Assembly (NCBI RefSeq): GCF_001969855.1
Contig: NZ_MRBL01000017.1
Span: 124,001-188,000 of the forward strand
Direction: 5' to 3'
Source: Bacillus haynesii
GTDB lineage: Bacteria; Bacillota; Bacilli; Bacillales; Bacillaceae
Length of the DNA: 64,000 nt
Positions 24,799 to 33,698 of the stretch are shown in pieces (position 1 is the first letter of the stretch; every line of letters begins with the position of its first letter). A program made the position numbers and the translations under genes. The notes beneath the pieces were generated by a model, which was not told the origin of the DNA, did no database searches, and saw only the letters and a list, made by a program, of their open reading frames with translations.

Positions 24799-25569
24799 TT
24801 GTTGTTATTTTTCAGATGCCTGGCGACTGATTTTCAAAAAACAAAGCGTACATCTTTTATTTGGCTTCACTTGACCGTTCCGGTTATCTGTGCGGGTGTC
24901 TTTCTGCTTTATTTCTATAACAGAGAACAGGATCCGTATCAATTATATCGCACGTATATTGAAGCAATTGCGATTGCGCTGCCGCTTCTGATTGGAATTG
25001 TGTGCGGAATGACGGCTTCATTAGAGGAGCGGGCAGGTCATTTTCAAGTGCTGTTGGGCAGTACGGCGCCTAAATTAACGGCTTATTTAAGCAAAGTCAC
25101 GCTGCTTCTGATCATGAACATTTGTGCGTTATTCTTGGCTATTGGACTCTACTTATTGGGGCTCAAAGTTCTTTTTCATGTACCGAACCTGCCAAGCGCC
25201 CTTTTTTTAGAGGCTGGGGCATGGCTGGCAGCTGGAAGTGTCACACTTTATTTCATTTATTTTTTGATCAGCTGTATATTCGGAATGGGGGCTTCGGTTT
25301 TAATAGGCGGGGCAGGCCTTTTGATGACAGCCCTGATGAATACCGGATTGGGCGATGTTATTTGGAAATATAATCCTTGGGCATGGGGAATCAGGCTGGC
25401 AGGGTATAAGGGAATTGACCGATTTGTCCAAATTGATCCGTCCCTGCGTTCTGTTCTATACGGGGAAATCAAGCAGGGGGCTTTCATCTTGGTATTTGCT
25501 ATAATAGCTGTATTCGCTCTAAGCATCATTTGGTTTACCCGCTGGGAAGGAAGAAAAGCTTATGAATAA
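24799..25569 (+). CDS. Lantibiotic-resistance ABC permease, LanG (SpaG/MutG) type
   Basis: 256 residues, six hydrophobic segments. TTG start at 24799 after GGGAGG; a second TTG follows at 24802. Features: FQKTKRTSFIWLHL before helix 1, SLEERAGHFQVLLGS between helices 2 and 3 (typical of the MutG family), and KYNPWAWGIRL before the last helix, mirroring the NPWSWP motif in LanE. It completes the FEG trio. Confidence 0.85.
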   Translation: MLLFFRCLATDFQKTKRTSFIWLHLTVPVICAGVFLLYFYNREQDPYQLYRTYIEAIAIALPLLIGIVCGMTASLEERAGHFQVLLGSTAPKLTAYLSKVTLLLIMNICALFLAIGLYLLGLKVLFHVPNLPSALFLEAGAWLAAGSVTLYFIYFLISCIFGMGASVLIGGAGLLMTALMNTGLGDVIWKYNPWAWGIRLAGYKGIDRFVQIDPSLRSVLYGEIKQGAFILVFAIIAVFALSIIWFTRWEGRKAYE

Positions 25570-25590
25570 TGAAAAAAGGGTGGTCAGCAA

Positions 25591-26253
25591 GTGGCGAAAA
25601 TTTTGGCAGTAGATGATGAGAAAGATATTCTTGTACTCATACAAAATATTTTGCGCCGCGATCAGCATCAAGTTCATACGCTAAGTCAAGTTAACACCGA
25701 ATCTCTCGACGTGTTTTCAGGGTATGATTTAATTTTGCTTGATGTGATGATGCCGGGGGTGGACGGGTTTGAATTATGCGAGAAAATCCGGCCGCTGGTA
25801 GATTGTCCGATTCTGTTTCTCACCGCTAAGACGGAGGAAGAGGCCATCGTTAAAGGCCTCTTGACTGGAGGAGACGACTATATTTCAAAACCCTTCGGCG
25901 TTCTTGAGCTCAGTGCAAGAGTAAATGCACACTTGAGAAGGGAAAGAAGAGAGAAACACGAGACTAAACGGGTGATTTCCGGTTTTTTATTTCACTTTGA
26001 CAGCAAAGAAGTATTTATTCATGATCAAAAGCTGAATTTAACAAAAAATGAATTTAAAATATGTGAGCTCTTGGCTCAGCATAAAGGACGAACCTTTACA
26101 AGAGAAGAAATTTATGATCATGTATACGGGCTGGAAGGCAATGCTTTATACTCAACGATAACCGAATTTATCCGCACGATTCGAAAAAAATGCAAAGAAC
26201 ACAATAGAGATCCGATCAAAACGGTATGGGGCGTAGGATACAGATGGGAATAA
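25591..26253 (+). CDS. Response regulator, SpaR/NisR type
   Basis: 220 residues, GTG start at 25591 after AAAGGGTGG. Receiver domain with acidic pair VDDEKD, phospho-Asp in LILLDVMMPG, Thr in FLTAKT and Lys in ISKPFG; OmpR-type winged helix ending TVWGVGYRWE. Closest, as I recall, to lantibiotic regulators such as SpaR. It is placed after the FEG genes and before the kinase. It probably activates the operon on sensing a lanthipeptide. Confidence 0.87.
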   Translation: MAKILAVDDEKDILVLIQNILRRDQHQVHTLSQVNTESLDVFSGYDLILLDVMMPGVDGFELCEKIRPLVDCPILFLTAKTEEEAIVKGLLTGGDDYISKPFGVLELSARVNAHLRRERREKHETKRVISGFLFHFDSKEVFIHDQKLNLTKNEFKICELLAQHKGRTFTREEIYDHVYGLEGNALYSTITEFIRTIRKKCKEHNRDPIKTVWGVGYRWE

Positions 26254-27614
26254 TCCGTAAAAAAAAGACGCTGCGCAGAGAACTGATCAAATATATGCTT
26301 ACTTTGAGTCTCTGCCTGATCGCGATCACAGGTTTATATGTTTTGATCAATATGATAGGAATGAATGCAGGGCTGTTTTATCCTGCCAACTACAATGAAA
26401 TCGAAGCTGAAAAGCTTAAGCCCGGGCTTCAATCGGCTGAACGGATAACGGAAGACATGATACCCGATACGATGCTGTACGCCATACTGGATAAAAAATC
26501 GAAACAAAAGACAGCGGGAAACATGGAAGAAACGAATCTTTCGATTGTACGGAAAAAAATAGAAAGCAGGCCATATGTCACTTTGAGTCAAAAAGGCTAT
26601 ATGATCATCGAACGCAAAGACGAGTATTGTGTATTGGAGTATCCTTTGCGCGCTGAGTTTCGGTCTCCCCTGCTGAGACGGCTTCTCCCGAACTATGAGC
26701 TGACAAGCATTTGCATCATCATTCTTCTTTTAATTACGGTCGTTTTTACGGTGACAACCCGATTTGCAAACAGGTTAAAAGATCATTTTCAAACATTAAA
26801 CACCATCGCTGAGCAAATAAAAAAACAGAATTTAAATTTCACTCCGGAGTTCTCGAATATTAAGGAATTTGATCATGTGATCAGTTCCCTGATGGACATG
26901 AGAAATGCCCTCCAAGCCTCCCTCCGGGCGCAGTGGCATTTAGAGAAAACGAAAAAAGAACAGATCGGCGCATTGGCTCATGACATTAAAATTCCAATGA
27001 CCATTATTAAAGGTAATGCGGAGTTGCTGAGCTTATCACCGCAAAATCAAGAGCAGTCGGAATATATCAGATACATCCTTGATGCGGGGCAAAAAATCGA
27101 TCAGTACATTGACCAATTAATCCATTTGTCAAAAACGGAGGAAGCATTACATACCGAATACAGAGAAGGTGCTGTGAAACCGTTAGTCGAAAGTGTTCTT
27201 AATGACACTGAAGCTTACATAGGGAACAAATCGATTGACATTGTGTTGAAAGAACAAAACCTTGAAGGGAAAAAAGCAATGTTTGACAAACAGCTGCTTC
27301 ATCGAGCGTTGATGAACATCATGACGAACGCCGCAGATCATACACCAGAAGGCGGGAGAATCGATTTTGAAGCTGTGTGTACGGCGGATCAATTGATTTT
27401 CACAATCACTGACAGCGGAAAAGGGTTTTCTCAAGAAGGCCTGCAGAAAGCTGCCGAGCTTTTCTATATGGAAGATAAAAGCCGGACATCGAATGGACAT
27501 TACGGTATGGGACTTACCTTTGCGCTTCGTGTTGTCAAGCTTCATCAAGGTGATTTAGCGATTAAAAACGGTGAATCAGGAGGCGGACAGGTGCAAGTGA
27601 CCATCCCGCTCTGA
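26244..27614 (+). CDS. Sensor histidine kinase, SpaK/NisK type
   Basis: 456 residues from the ATG at 26244, overlapping the regulator by ten bases; an ATG at 26226 is in frame but lies before the AGGATA that could serve as ribosome binding site. Two membrane helices (about 15-40 and 150-170) flank an extracellular domain of roughly 110 residues, as in lantibiotic sensors. The H box is ALAHDIKIPMTIIKGNAELLS (His in AHDIK), close to NisK/SpaK, followed by N box NIMTNAADHTPEGG, G1 DSGKGFS and G2 YGMGLTFA. No lantibiotic structural gene is nearby, so it should detect a peptide made by other cells or elsewhere on the chromosome. Confidence 0.87.
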   Translation: MGIIRKKKTLRRELIKYMLTLSLCLIAITGLYVLINMIGMNAGLFYPANYNEIEAEKLKPGLQSAERITEDMIPDTMLYAILDKKSKQKTAGNMEETNLSIVRKKIESRPYVTLSQKGYMIIERKDEYCVLEYPLRAEFRSPLLRRLLPNYELTSICIIILLLITVVFTVTTRFANRLKDHFQTLNTIAEQIKKQNLNFTPEFSNIKEFDHVISSLMDMRNALQASLRAQWHLEKTKKEQIGALAHDIKIPMTIIKGNAELLSLSPQNQEQSEYIRYILDAGQKIDQYIDQLIHLSKTEEALHTEYREGAVKPLVESVLNDTEAYIGNKSIDIVLKEQNLEGKKAMFDKQLLHRALMNIMTNAADHTPEGGRIDFEAVCTADQLIFTITDSGKGFSQEGLQKAAELFYMEDKSRTSNGHYGMGLTFALRVVKLHQGDLAIKNGESGGGQVQVTIPL

Positions 27615-27658
27615 GGCCAGATCATCATCATTCCATATCCCATCATGTCATCATCCCA

Positions 27659-27688
27659 AACCTTCCGACATCAGCCGGAAGGTTTTTT
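27659..27688. terminator. Bidirectional terminator between the kinase gene and yusT
   Basis: AACCTTCCG (27659-27667) pairs with CGGAAGGTT (27676-27684), then TTTT; the T-run touches the stop codon of the convergent yusT. Confidence 0.87.
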
Positions 27689-28571
27689 ACGGTTCTCCCA
27701 GTTCCTGTTTCAAATATTGATACAGCTTTGCACCCGCCTGTTTCAGCGGGAACGCCGCGGTTTTGCAAAGGATGCCGAAGGTTACGCTGATCGGGTCATC
27801 GCCGATGAACCGGACAATCGTTCCCGGAGGAGGAGGGGAAACGATGCTTTTCGGAATCAGGGCCACGCCGAGTCCTGCGGCAACATAGTTTTTCAAGGCG
27901 GTCATGCTTCCGATCTCCATCGTGTTCATTTGGCTCCCCGGTAGTTCCTGAAACGCGATTTCGACTTTCTTCCGGTAGGTGCAATTGTTGGCCGTGATCA
28001 GCAGGCGGTGTTCCCTGATATCCTTCAGATGGATGCGTTCATTGTTTCCGGCGGGGTGTCCTTCAGGGAGCAGCACTACAAGCTCTTCAGCATAAAGCGG
28101 TTCAAAATAAAGATCAGTTCCCATAGCCGGAGTCGAACAGACGGCAAGATCCAGGGTGCCTTGAACCAGCCGTTCTCCCAATGCCGACGAGTTGGCGATA
28201 TCTACGGAAACCCGGATCTTTGGATAATCCGCTAAAAATCTCCCCAAAATCCGCGGTAATTCACAGCTCGCGATCGGTTCGACCGCTCCCAGACGGATAT
28301 TTCCCGCTTCGCCAAGCAATAAGTCGGCCATATGATGTTGAAGGTGATCCATGTCCTTAACAATATGTCTGCTTTCTTCAAAAAAGAGCCTGCCGGCTTC
28401 AGTCAGACGGAATGTTTTCCCCCGCTCAAGCAAACGAATGCCGAGGTCTTCTTCGAGCTTTTTGATTTGCATTGTGACCGTGGACTGCGCATAATTCAGT
28501 TCTTCAGCCGCACGGTTAAAGCTCCCGCAAGCCACGATTTTATGAAACGTCTTTAACGTTTTGAAATCCAT
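27687..28571 (-). CDS. yusT: LysR-family regulator YusT
   Basis: 294 residues. N-terminal LysR helix-turn-helix (about 1-60): LKTFHKIVACGSFNRAAEEL and QSTVTMQIKKLEEDLGIRLLERG; then the substrate-binding domain (about 88-290). It is divergent from a tautomerase and a short-chain dehydrogenase gene with a near-perfect dyad between them, the same arrangement as B. subtilis yusT/yusQ-yusR. It likely activates those genes in response to a small molecule, possibly an aromatic or keto acid; no ligand is known to me. Confidence 0.87.
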   Translation of the reverse strand: MDFKTLKTFHKIVACGSFNRAAEELNYAQSTVTMQIKKLEEDLGIRLLERGKTFRLTEAGRLFFEESRHIVKDMDHLQHHMADLLLGEAGNIRLGAVEPIASCELPRILGRFLADYPKIRVSVDIANSSALGERLVQGTLDLAVCSTPAMGTDLYFEPLYAEELVVLLPEGHPAGNNERIHLKDIREHRLLITANNCTYRKKVEIAFQELPGSQMNTMEIGSMTALKNYVAAGLGVALIPKSIVSPPPPGTIVRFIGDDPISVTFGILCKTAAFPLKQAGAKLYQYLKQELGEP

Positions 28572-28593
28572 CCTATCACCTCAAGTTCAATAA

Positions 28594-28623
28594 AATTGAA
28601 TGAATCCTTCAAATGATTCAATT
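28594..28623. promoter_or_regulatory. Candidate YusT operator
   Basis: AATTGAAT (28594-28601) and ATTCAATT (28616-28623) are perfect inverted repeats 14 bp apart, with a further GAATC/GATTC pair inside. It lies 23 bp before yusT and 57 bp before yusQ, where a LysR regulator would bind. Confidence 0.6.
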
Positions 28624-28680
28624 ATACAAAATGATATAACCGTTATACACTATTAAACAATACAAAGGAGGAATGAATAT

Positions 28681-29097
28681 ATGCCATTTGTCAGGATGGA
28701 TCTTTTAAAAGGAAGATCCAAAGAAGAGCTTCGCCGGATCAGCAGATCGGTTCACCAAGCGATGACGGAGACGATCGATGTTCCGGAAGACGATTATTTT
28801 CAGGTCATCACCCAGCACGATGAGGAAGAGTTCTTTTTCGATCCCGGCTATATGAACATCAAACGGACGAAGGATTTAATCTATATTCACATCACAATGA
28901 AAGAGAGACCGATCGAAAAAAAGCAGGCTTTGTATCAACGAGTTGCAGAGTGTTTACAAAAAAACGCCGGCATCCGCCAAGAGGACGTCATGATCATTGC
29001 AGCTGAAAACGTAAAAGAGAATTGGTCGTTTGGGAATGGTACAGCACAGCTTGCATCAGTTGAAAAAGGAGCGTTGGGAAATGGAAATAAAAGATAA
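28681..29097 (+). CDS. yusQ: Tautomerase-superfamily protein YusQ
   Basis: 138 residues, beginning MPFVRMDLLKGRS, so Pro2 becomes the N-terminal catalytic proline of the 4-oxalocrotonate tautomerase fold after removal of Met. The length fits the longer members of the family with two beta-alpha-beta units, the second around residues 58-110 (YMNIKRTKDLIYIHITM). ATG at 28681 after AAAGGAGG. The SDR gene downstream overlaps its end by 17 bases. The substrate is unknown; an enol/keto step followed by oxidoreduction is a reasonable guess. Confidence 0.87.
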   Translation: MPFVRMDLLKGRSKEELRRISRSVHQAMTETIDVPEDDYFQVITQHDEEEFFFDPGYMNIKRTKDLIYIHITMKERPIEKKQALYQRVAECLQKNAGIRQEDVMIIAAENVKENWSFGNGTAQLASVEKGALGNGNKR

Positions 29098-29821
29098 AAC
29101 AGCCCTTGTCACAGGAGGCGGCACAGGGGTCGGCAGAGCGGTATCGCTCGCTTTGGCAAACCGGGGCGCAGCGGTTGTTGTCAACTATTCGCGTTCCAAA
29201 GCGGAGGCTGAAGAGACGGTTGGGATGATTGAAAGTCAAGGCGGCCGCGCGCTCGCGGTTAAAGCCGATGTTTCTAAGATCAGTGAAGTTCAAGACATGT
29301 TTGATCGGGCGGTGCGCGAATTCGGTACCGTCGATTTGCTCGTCAACAATGCAAGCATCACCAGGCATATCGAGCTTGATGACTTGGAGGGGGCTTCTGA
29401 AGAAGTCTGGGATGAACTGTATGCGGTAAATGTCAAAGGAATGTTTTATTGTGCGAGAGCGGCGGCACCTTTTATGAAGCAAAATAAACAAGGCGCCATC
29501 GTAAATGTCGGCAGTATCGCCGGGCTTACCGGTTCAGGTTCTTCGTTACCCTATGCCGTATCAAAAGCGGCAGTCCACGGTCTGACGAAATCATTGGCGC
29601 ATGCGCTTGCTCCTGATATTAGGGTAAGCTGTGTGGCACCGGGCGCGGTATCGACAAGATGGTGGGAGGGGAACGAAGAGAAAATGAAACGGCTCAGCCA
29701 AAAGCTCCCGCTTGAGCGGATAGCAGAACCGGAAGATATCGCCTTGCTCATTTGTGCGCTGCTCGAACAAGAAACAGTTACAGGCCAAATCTTAACGGCG
29801 GACTGTGGTCAAACATTATAG
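29081..29821 (+). CDS. yusR: Short-chain dehydrogenase/reductase YusR
   Basis: 246 residues from the ATG at 29081 (AAAGGAG upstream); the in-frame ATG at 29030 lies within yusQ without a ribosome binding site. Cofactor motif TGGGTGVG, NNAS, active-site Ser in NVGSIAG and Tyr-x3-Lys in YAVSK, all intact. As I recall, B. subtilis 168 carries this gene split as yusR and yusS; here it is one uninterrupted frame. It resembles 3-oxoacyl-ACP reductases but the substrate is open. Confidence 0.87.
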   Translation: MEIKDKTALVTGGGTGVGRAVSLALANRGAAVVVNYSRSKAEAEETVGMIESQGGRALAVKADVSKISEVQDMFDRAVREFGTVDLLVNNASITRHIELDDLEGASEEVWDELYAVNVKGMFYCARAAAPFMKQNKQGAIVNVGSIAGLTGSGSSLPYAVSKAAVHGLTKSLAHALAPDIRVSCVAPGAVSTRWWEGNEEKMKRLSQKLPLERIAEPEDIALLICALLEQETVTGQILTADCGQTL

Positions 29822-29908
29822 CGATTATAAGCCTATTATCCTATTTCTATATGAAACCATTTACCTTATGATAAATCATATCGAAATAGAAAAAAGAGGG
29901 AAGAACGT

Positions 29909-31993
29909 ATGAGGCGTTTACAATCGTTAGAAGCCATTGAAAAAGTAAAAAGCGGGGACTATCACGTTTTGCGGGATGCCGAATGGCTCAAGTATCTCGT
30001 TTTAACTGAAGAACAAAATGTCAATCTGGAGCGGATATCTTCGCTGGAGAACATGCCTCAGAATCCCGTTTTTCTTTATGTTGAACAGACGCTCTCCATC
30101 TTGGAGAAAGCTGACATTCCTGAGCTGGAAAAAGAAATCATTGAAGAGGTTCTCATATGGAGTGAAGCGGCTAAATGCGGCCTGCCTCATAAAAGAAAGG
30201 AATGGCGTGAGAGCGGCTTTCAGCTTGCGATCCATAATATTGGGTCAGCACAGATTTATGCTGATCGAAGACAGGCGTACATGCCGGAACGGCAGGCTAT
30301 TGAGGAACTCATTTATATTTTGATTTTGACGCATGGACTCGTCGGACAGTATATCCGCGGGGAAACAAGGTATCGCCAATTCACTCCTCTTATCGATTGG
30401 ATTGAAGCATCCGAACTTCAGCACATCGACATCAGGCGGGTTCTGTACGTTCTGAACAAATGCATCATTGAAGGGGTTTCGCCGGCGCTTTGGGAATCAA
30501 TTGAACGAGACGTAAACCGGGTAATCGGCCAAATCTGCACAGGAGAAAGAAACAAAGACTGGCCGTTTGCGGAAAGGATCAGAAAACTGCGCGGACAGGC
30601 GCTTGATTCCGGAGAAGACAGCAGCCGGTACGAGCGGTTTTTGAGGGAACATTCGGCGGAAGATACGTTGAGACGCTTCTTTCAGCGGATTGATTTATGG
30701 TATGTGGAATCCGCCTTGTCTTCGTTCAGTTTTGAAGAGTTTGTCAAAATCTTTCTGCTCGTGCTTCGTTCTGTCAACCCTTTATCAGTCAGGCACATCA
30801 GCTTTGAGCCGCTGATGAAGGACATGTACCGTGATTACCAGGGTGTGCGGCATATCAATGTTTATAAAAAACGGATTATCGAAGCGTGCTTAAAAGAGAT
30901 GTCGATCAGCGATTTGCTTTACGGCGAGGTGCCTGTAAATGAACACGTTTCGCTTGCTGTTCAGCCGTTTGATCAAGCGTCCGAGATTGTCGGCGTCACG
31001 TTTTCATTTTCGCAGGCCGGACTGAAGCTGATTGAATTTTGCCAGGAAGCGGAGAAATCGCCTTTATATGAACGGGCGATCGTGCTGCTTTATGATTTTT
31101 TTGAGTTTCGCAAGGATTCGTTTGACCGGCTGCAAAATGAAGCGGCTTATCTGTCTGACATGAACGGTGCCGAAGATTATAAAAAGAAGATTGCCGATTA
31201 TGCTGTTGGAGAAAGAATGCTCGACATCGGAGCCGGAGGCGGCGTCATGCTTGATTTGCTGACAGACCAGCATCCTGAAGCAGAGGTCATCGGAATCGAC
31301 CTTTCCGTCAATGTCATTGATGAGCTCCAAAAAAGAAAAGTGCGCGAACATAAGCCGTGGCATGTGAAACAGGCTGATGCATTGGATCTGCCTGAGTACT
31401 TCGAACAGGAAAGCGTCGACACCATCGTTTTTTCATCGATATTGCACGAATTGTTTTCATACATTCCGTATGAAGGAAAACAATTTAATCATCTCGTTAT
31501 TGCCCAAGCGTTAAAAAGCTCCTTTGATATTCTGAAGCCGGGAGGCAGAATCATCATCAGGGACGGAATCATGACCGAAAACAAAGAGGAAACGCGGCGG
31601 ATTCGTTTTAAAGACCCGGATGGAATGGATTTCTTGAAACGGTATGTCCATGATTTTAAAGGGAGAAAGGTGCAAATTCTTGAGGATGAAAAGGATACGG
31701 CCGTACTGTTTGTGAATGATGCGATGGAATTCCTCTATACATATACTTGGGGAGAAGAAGCCTATCCGCACGAAGTGCAGGAGCAATTCGGCTATTTTAC
31801 GCCGTCTGAATTCCGCCGCTGTATCGAGAAAGAATTAGGGGAACGTGCGAACATTCTTGTGTTTGAACACTATGTGCAGGAAGGGTATGAAGAACACCTT
31901 TACCCTAAAATCGAGCTGACAGACCGGCTCGGCCGCCGTGTGCCGCTGCCGGACAGCACTTGTTTTATTGTAATTGAAAAAAAGCACCTCTAG
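29909..31993 (+). CDS. Large two-part protein with C-terminal SAM-dependent methyltransferase
   Basis: 694 residues, ATG at 29909 after AGAGGG. The C-terminal 280 residues form a class I methyltransferase: motif I MLDIGAGGGVMLDLL, acidic residue ending the second strand (VIGIDLS), motif II region QADALDLP, post-motif IVFSSILHELFSY and GGRIIIRDG. The first 400 residues are largely alpha-helical and lack any family that I recognise, though HNIGSAQIY and LTHGLVGQYIRGE are distinctive, histidine-containing blocks that may mark a catalytic or RNA-binding unit. No membrane or signal segment. It is transcribed alone, and its stop codon is inside its terminator. Confidence 0.78.
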   Translation: MRRLQSLEAIEKVKSGDYHVLRDAEWLKYLVLTEEQNVNLERISSLENMPQNPVFLYVEQTLSILEKADIPELEKEIIEEVLIWSEAAKCGLPHKRKEWRESGFQLAIHNIGSAQIYADRRQAYMPERQAIEELIYILILTHGLVGQYIRGETRYRQFTPLIDWIEASELQHIDIRRVLYVLNKCIIEGVSPALWESIERDVNRVIGQICTGERNKDWPFAERIRKLRGQALDSGEDSSRYERFLREHSAEDTLRRFFQRIDLWYVESALSSFSFEEFVKIFLLVLRSVNPLSVRHISFEPLMKDMYRDYQGVRHINVYKKRIIEACLKEMSISDLLYGEVPVNEHVSLAVQPFDQASEIVGVTFSFSQAGLKLIEFCQEAEKSPLYERAIVLLYDFFEFRKDSFDRLQNEAAYLSDMNGAEDYKKKIADYAVGERMLDIGAGGGVMLDLLTDQHPEAEVIGIDLSVNVIDELQKRKVREHKPWHVKQADALDLPEYFEQESVDTIVFSSILHELFSYIPYEGKQFNHLVIAQALKSSFDILKPGGRIIIRDGIMTENKEETRRIRFKDPDGMDFLKRYVHDFKGRKVQILEDEKDTAVLFVNDAMEFLYTYTWGEEAYPHEVQEQFGYFTPSEFRRCIEKELGERANILVFEHYVQEGYEEHLYPKIELTDRLGRRVPLPDSTCFIVIEKKHL

Positions 31994-32006
31994 GGTGCTT
32001 TTTTTT
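31977..32006. terminator. Bidirectional terminator overlapping two stop codons
   Basis: AAAAAAAGCACC (31977-31988) pairs with GGTGCTTTTTTT (31994-32005). It spans the stop codon of the methyltransferase gene and touches that of the convergent lipoprotein gene. Confidence 0.93.
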
Positions 32007-33081
32007 AGTTGTTGCTTTTAAGGAAGCTTGAGAAGTATTGTTCGGTCTTGTAATTATCAGCATCCATTTTCCATTTGTCATTTTTTGATTTTTCAAGTTT
32101 GACTTCAACGGTTTTCTCACTTGAAGTCGCCTCTGCTTTTTTGATTTCTTCACTCATGATGTCAATCGCAGGATTGATCAATTCATCTCTGGACATGAAG
32201 TTTTTGCCGCTGTCTTTCACATAGTCTTCAAGTCTTTTCTTCACTTTCTTTTGGACATCTGTATTATCGATTGGCGTAACGGTTGCCTCAACAGTTGCTT
32301 CATCGCCTGAAATTGATTTTGTAACTGCTTTGACTTGTGATTTTTCTTGATAAGCGTTTTGGATGGCGCTGATTAGTTTATTCAATTTCTTTTTATCGAC
32401 ATCTTCTTCATCATAATATCCTAAAGAGCGAACGATTGATTTTTGAGCGCCTTCAAGGTAATCGGTAACGACTTCACGCTTGTTTTCGTCGACCAGTTTA
32501 TCAAAGTTATCATTATCTTTGCCGAAAATCGTTACATCTGTGTAAGCCAGCAAAGCTTTTGCCGGATCTTCAAGTTTTTTGGCTGTTTTCAGCAAATCGT
32601 CGCTGCCGCCGTCGATCTCGAATTTGACAGGATCGGCTTTATTTTCACCATACATGTCAGGTGTGTATTCAAGCTGAAACTTTTTGCCCTTTTCAACGAT
32701 GTAATAGATATTTCCGTCGACTTCTTTGTCAGAATTCAGCGTAGAAGAGCGAAGCCTCTTGTTTCTTTCATCATAGACGCTGACGTCCGACATTTTTGAG
32801 TCGCCTTCGTAAAGGCTGAATTGGCTTTTATCAACCATCAATGGTTCTTTTCCTGTATTTTTCACGGAAACATTGATCTTTAGTATAAGTTCATTTTCGT
32901 GCAGGTTTGTTGATGAATCATCCGGAAGCGTATATTCGGAGCTTAGGATTTTAACTTCTGCATTATCTGCTTTTTTCGTATCTTCTTTCTCTTCACTCGC
33001 ACTTTTGCTGCCCCCGCAGGCTGTTGACACGACTGCTACAATCATCAAAAGCATCATTAGAAAAAACTTTTTACTTCGCAT
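32005..33081 (-). CDS. ycdA: YcdA-like lipoprotein (DUF5105-type)
   Basis: 358 residues. Lipoprotein signal peptide with lipobox STAC (Cys about residue 22) followed by a Gly/Ser/Glu/Lys linker. Residues about 40-140 form an immunoglobulin-like beta domain (LILKINVSVKNTGKEPL resembles DUF4352), and residues 170-350 a helical-beta region with EATVEATVTPIDN, of the type I recall as DUF5105. Close to B. subtilis YcdA in length and layout, so the symbol is tentative. Located on the outer membrane face; role unclear. Confidence 0.7.
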   Translation of the reverse strand: MRSKKFFLMMLLMIVAVVSTACGGSKSASEEKEDTKKADNAEVKILSSEYTLPDDSSTNLHENELILKINVSVKNTGKEPLMVDKSQFSLYEGDSKMSDVSVYDERNKRLRSSTLNSDKEVDGNIYYIVEKGKKFQLEYTPDMYGENKADPVKFEIDGGSDDLLKTAKKLEDPAKALLAYTDVTIFGKDNDNFDKLVDENKREVVTDYLEGAQKSIVRSLGYYDEEDVDKKKLNKLISAIQNAYQEKSQVKAVTKSISGDEATVEATVTPIDNTDVQKKVKKRLEDYVKDSGKNFMSRDELINPAIDIMSEEIKKAEATSSEKTVEVKLEKSKNDKWKMDADNYKTEQYFSSFLKSNN

Positions 33082-33698
33082 GGTCTGTCTCCTTTTTTAT
33101 TGTTTTTTTCAATGTTATGTAAATGAAAAGAATGAGATGGTCAGGGTATAAAGGCCCTTCATCGGGACAAACCTTACTCAAGTCCCGGTCATTTCATTTA
33201 TCTAACAGTGAAAATTTGATTATAATTCTTCCTTTTTCCTTAGTTTCTTTAAAAAAACAGAAACAACATCACTCATTTTAAGGTTTGAAGAATCATTAAT
33301 AAATAGGTGTTAAATACTAATTTTGGGCAATGATTTGCAAGATTAGGCATGTTTTCAAACTTTGGATAGTATGAAGAGACTAAAACTAATGACATACACT
33401 TCGGTGCATTTAATTGAGGTTTATCCATTTTTTACTTTGGTCAAGACAAGTCGGATCAGGTTAAAAATATAAGTATTTTGTTTAGAAGCCGCTCTTTTGT
33501 TGGTGAATTTTGAAATTGGACCACAGTAGATAAAAAGTCCCGTTTTCGGGTTTCCTTAACCTAAGCTTAAAATTTAGTAGATCAATCGTCGCAGAAACGC
33601 CGGTTTTGATGGTTTAAGGCTTTTCTATGGTCAGGGAGATGGAGGCATATATGGGGAATACAGCCGGGGCTCCGGCTGCATATTGGAGCTCCGGATTT
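33082..33698. other. 617-bp AT-rich gap without a convincing gene
   Basis: No frame in this stretch has a ribosome binding site plus plausible product; the 62-codon frame at 33627-33815 runs antisense over the transporter gene. Two hairpins are visible: CCCG-TTTT-CGGG (33539-33550) followed by TTT, and AGCCGGGGCTCCGGCT (33662-33677), which probably helps terminate the transporter gene. The 33100-33530 part shows no structure that I can support. It may be a scar of a lost gene or element. Confidence 0.5.

Noticed and set aside
23201..27658. Complete lantibiotic biosynthesis cluster
   Set aside because: Only FEG and RK are present; I looked for a short precursor gene and LanB/C/M-sized frames on both strands and found none in the window.
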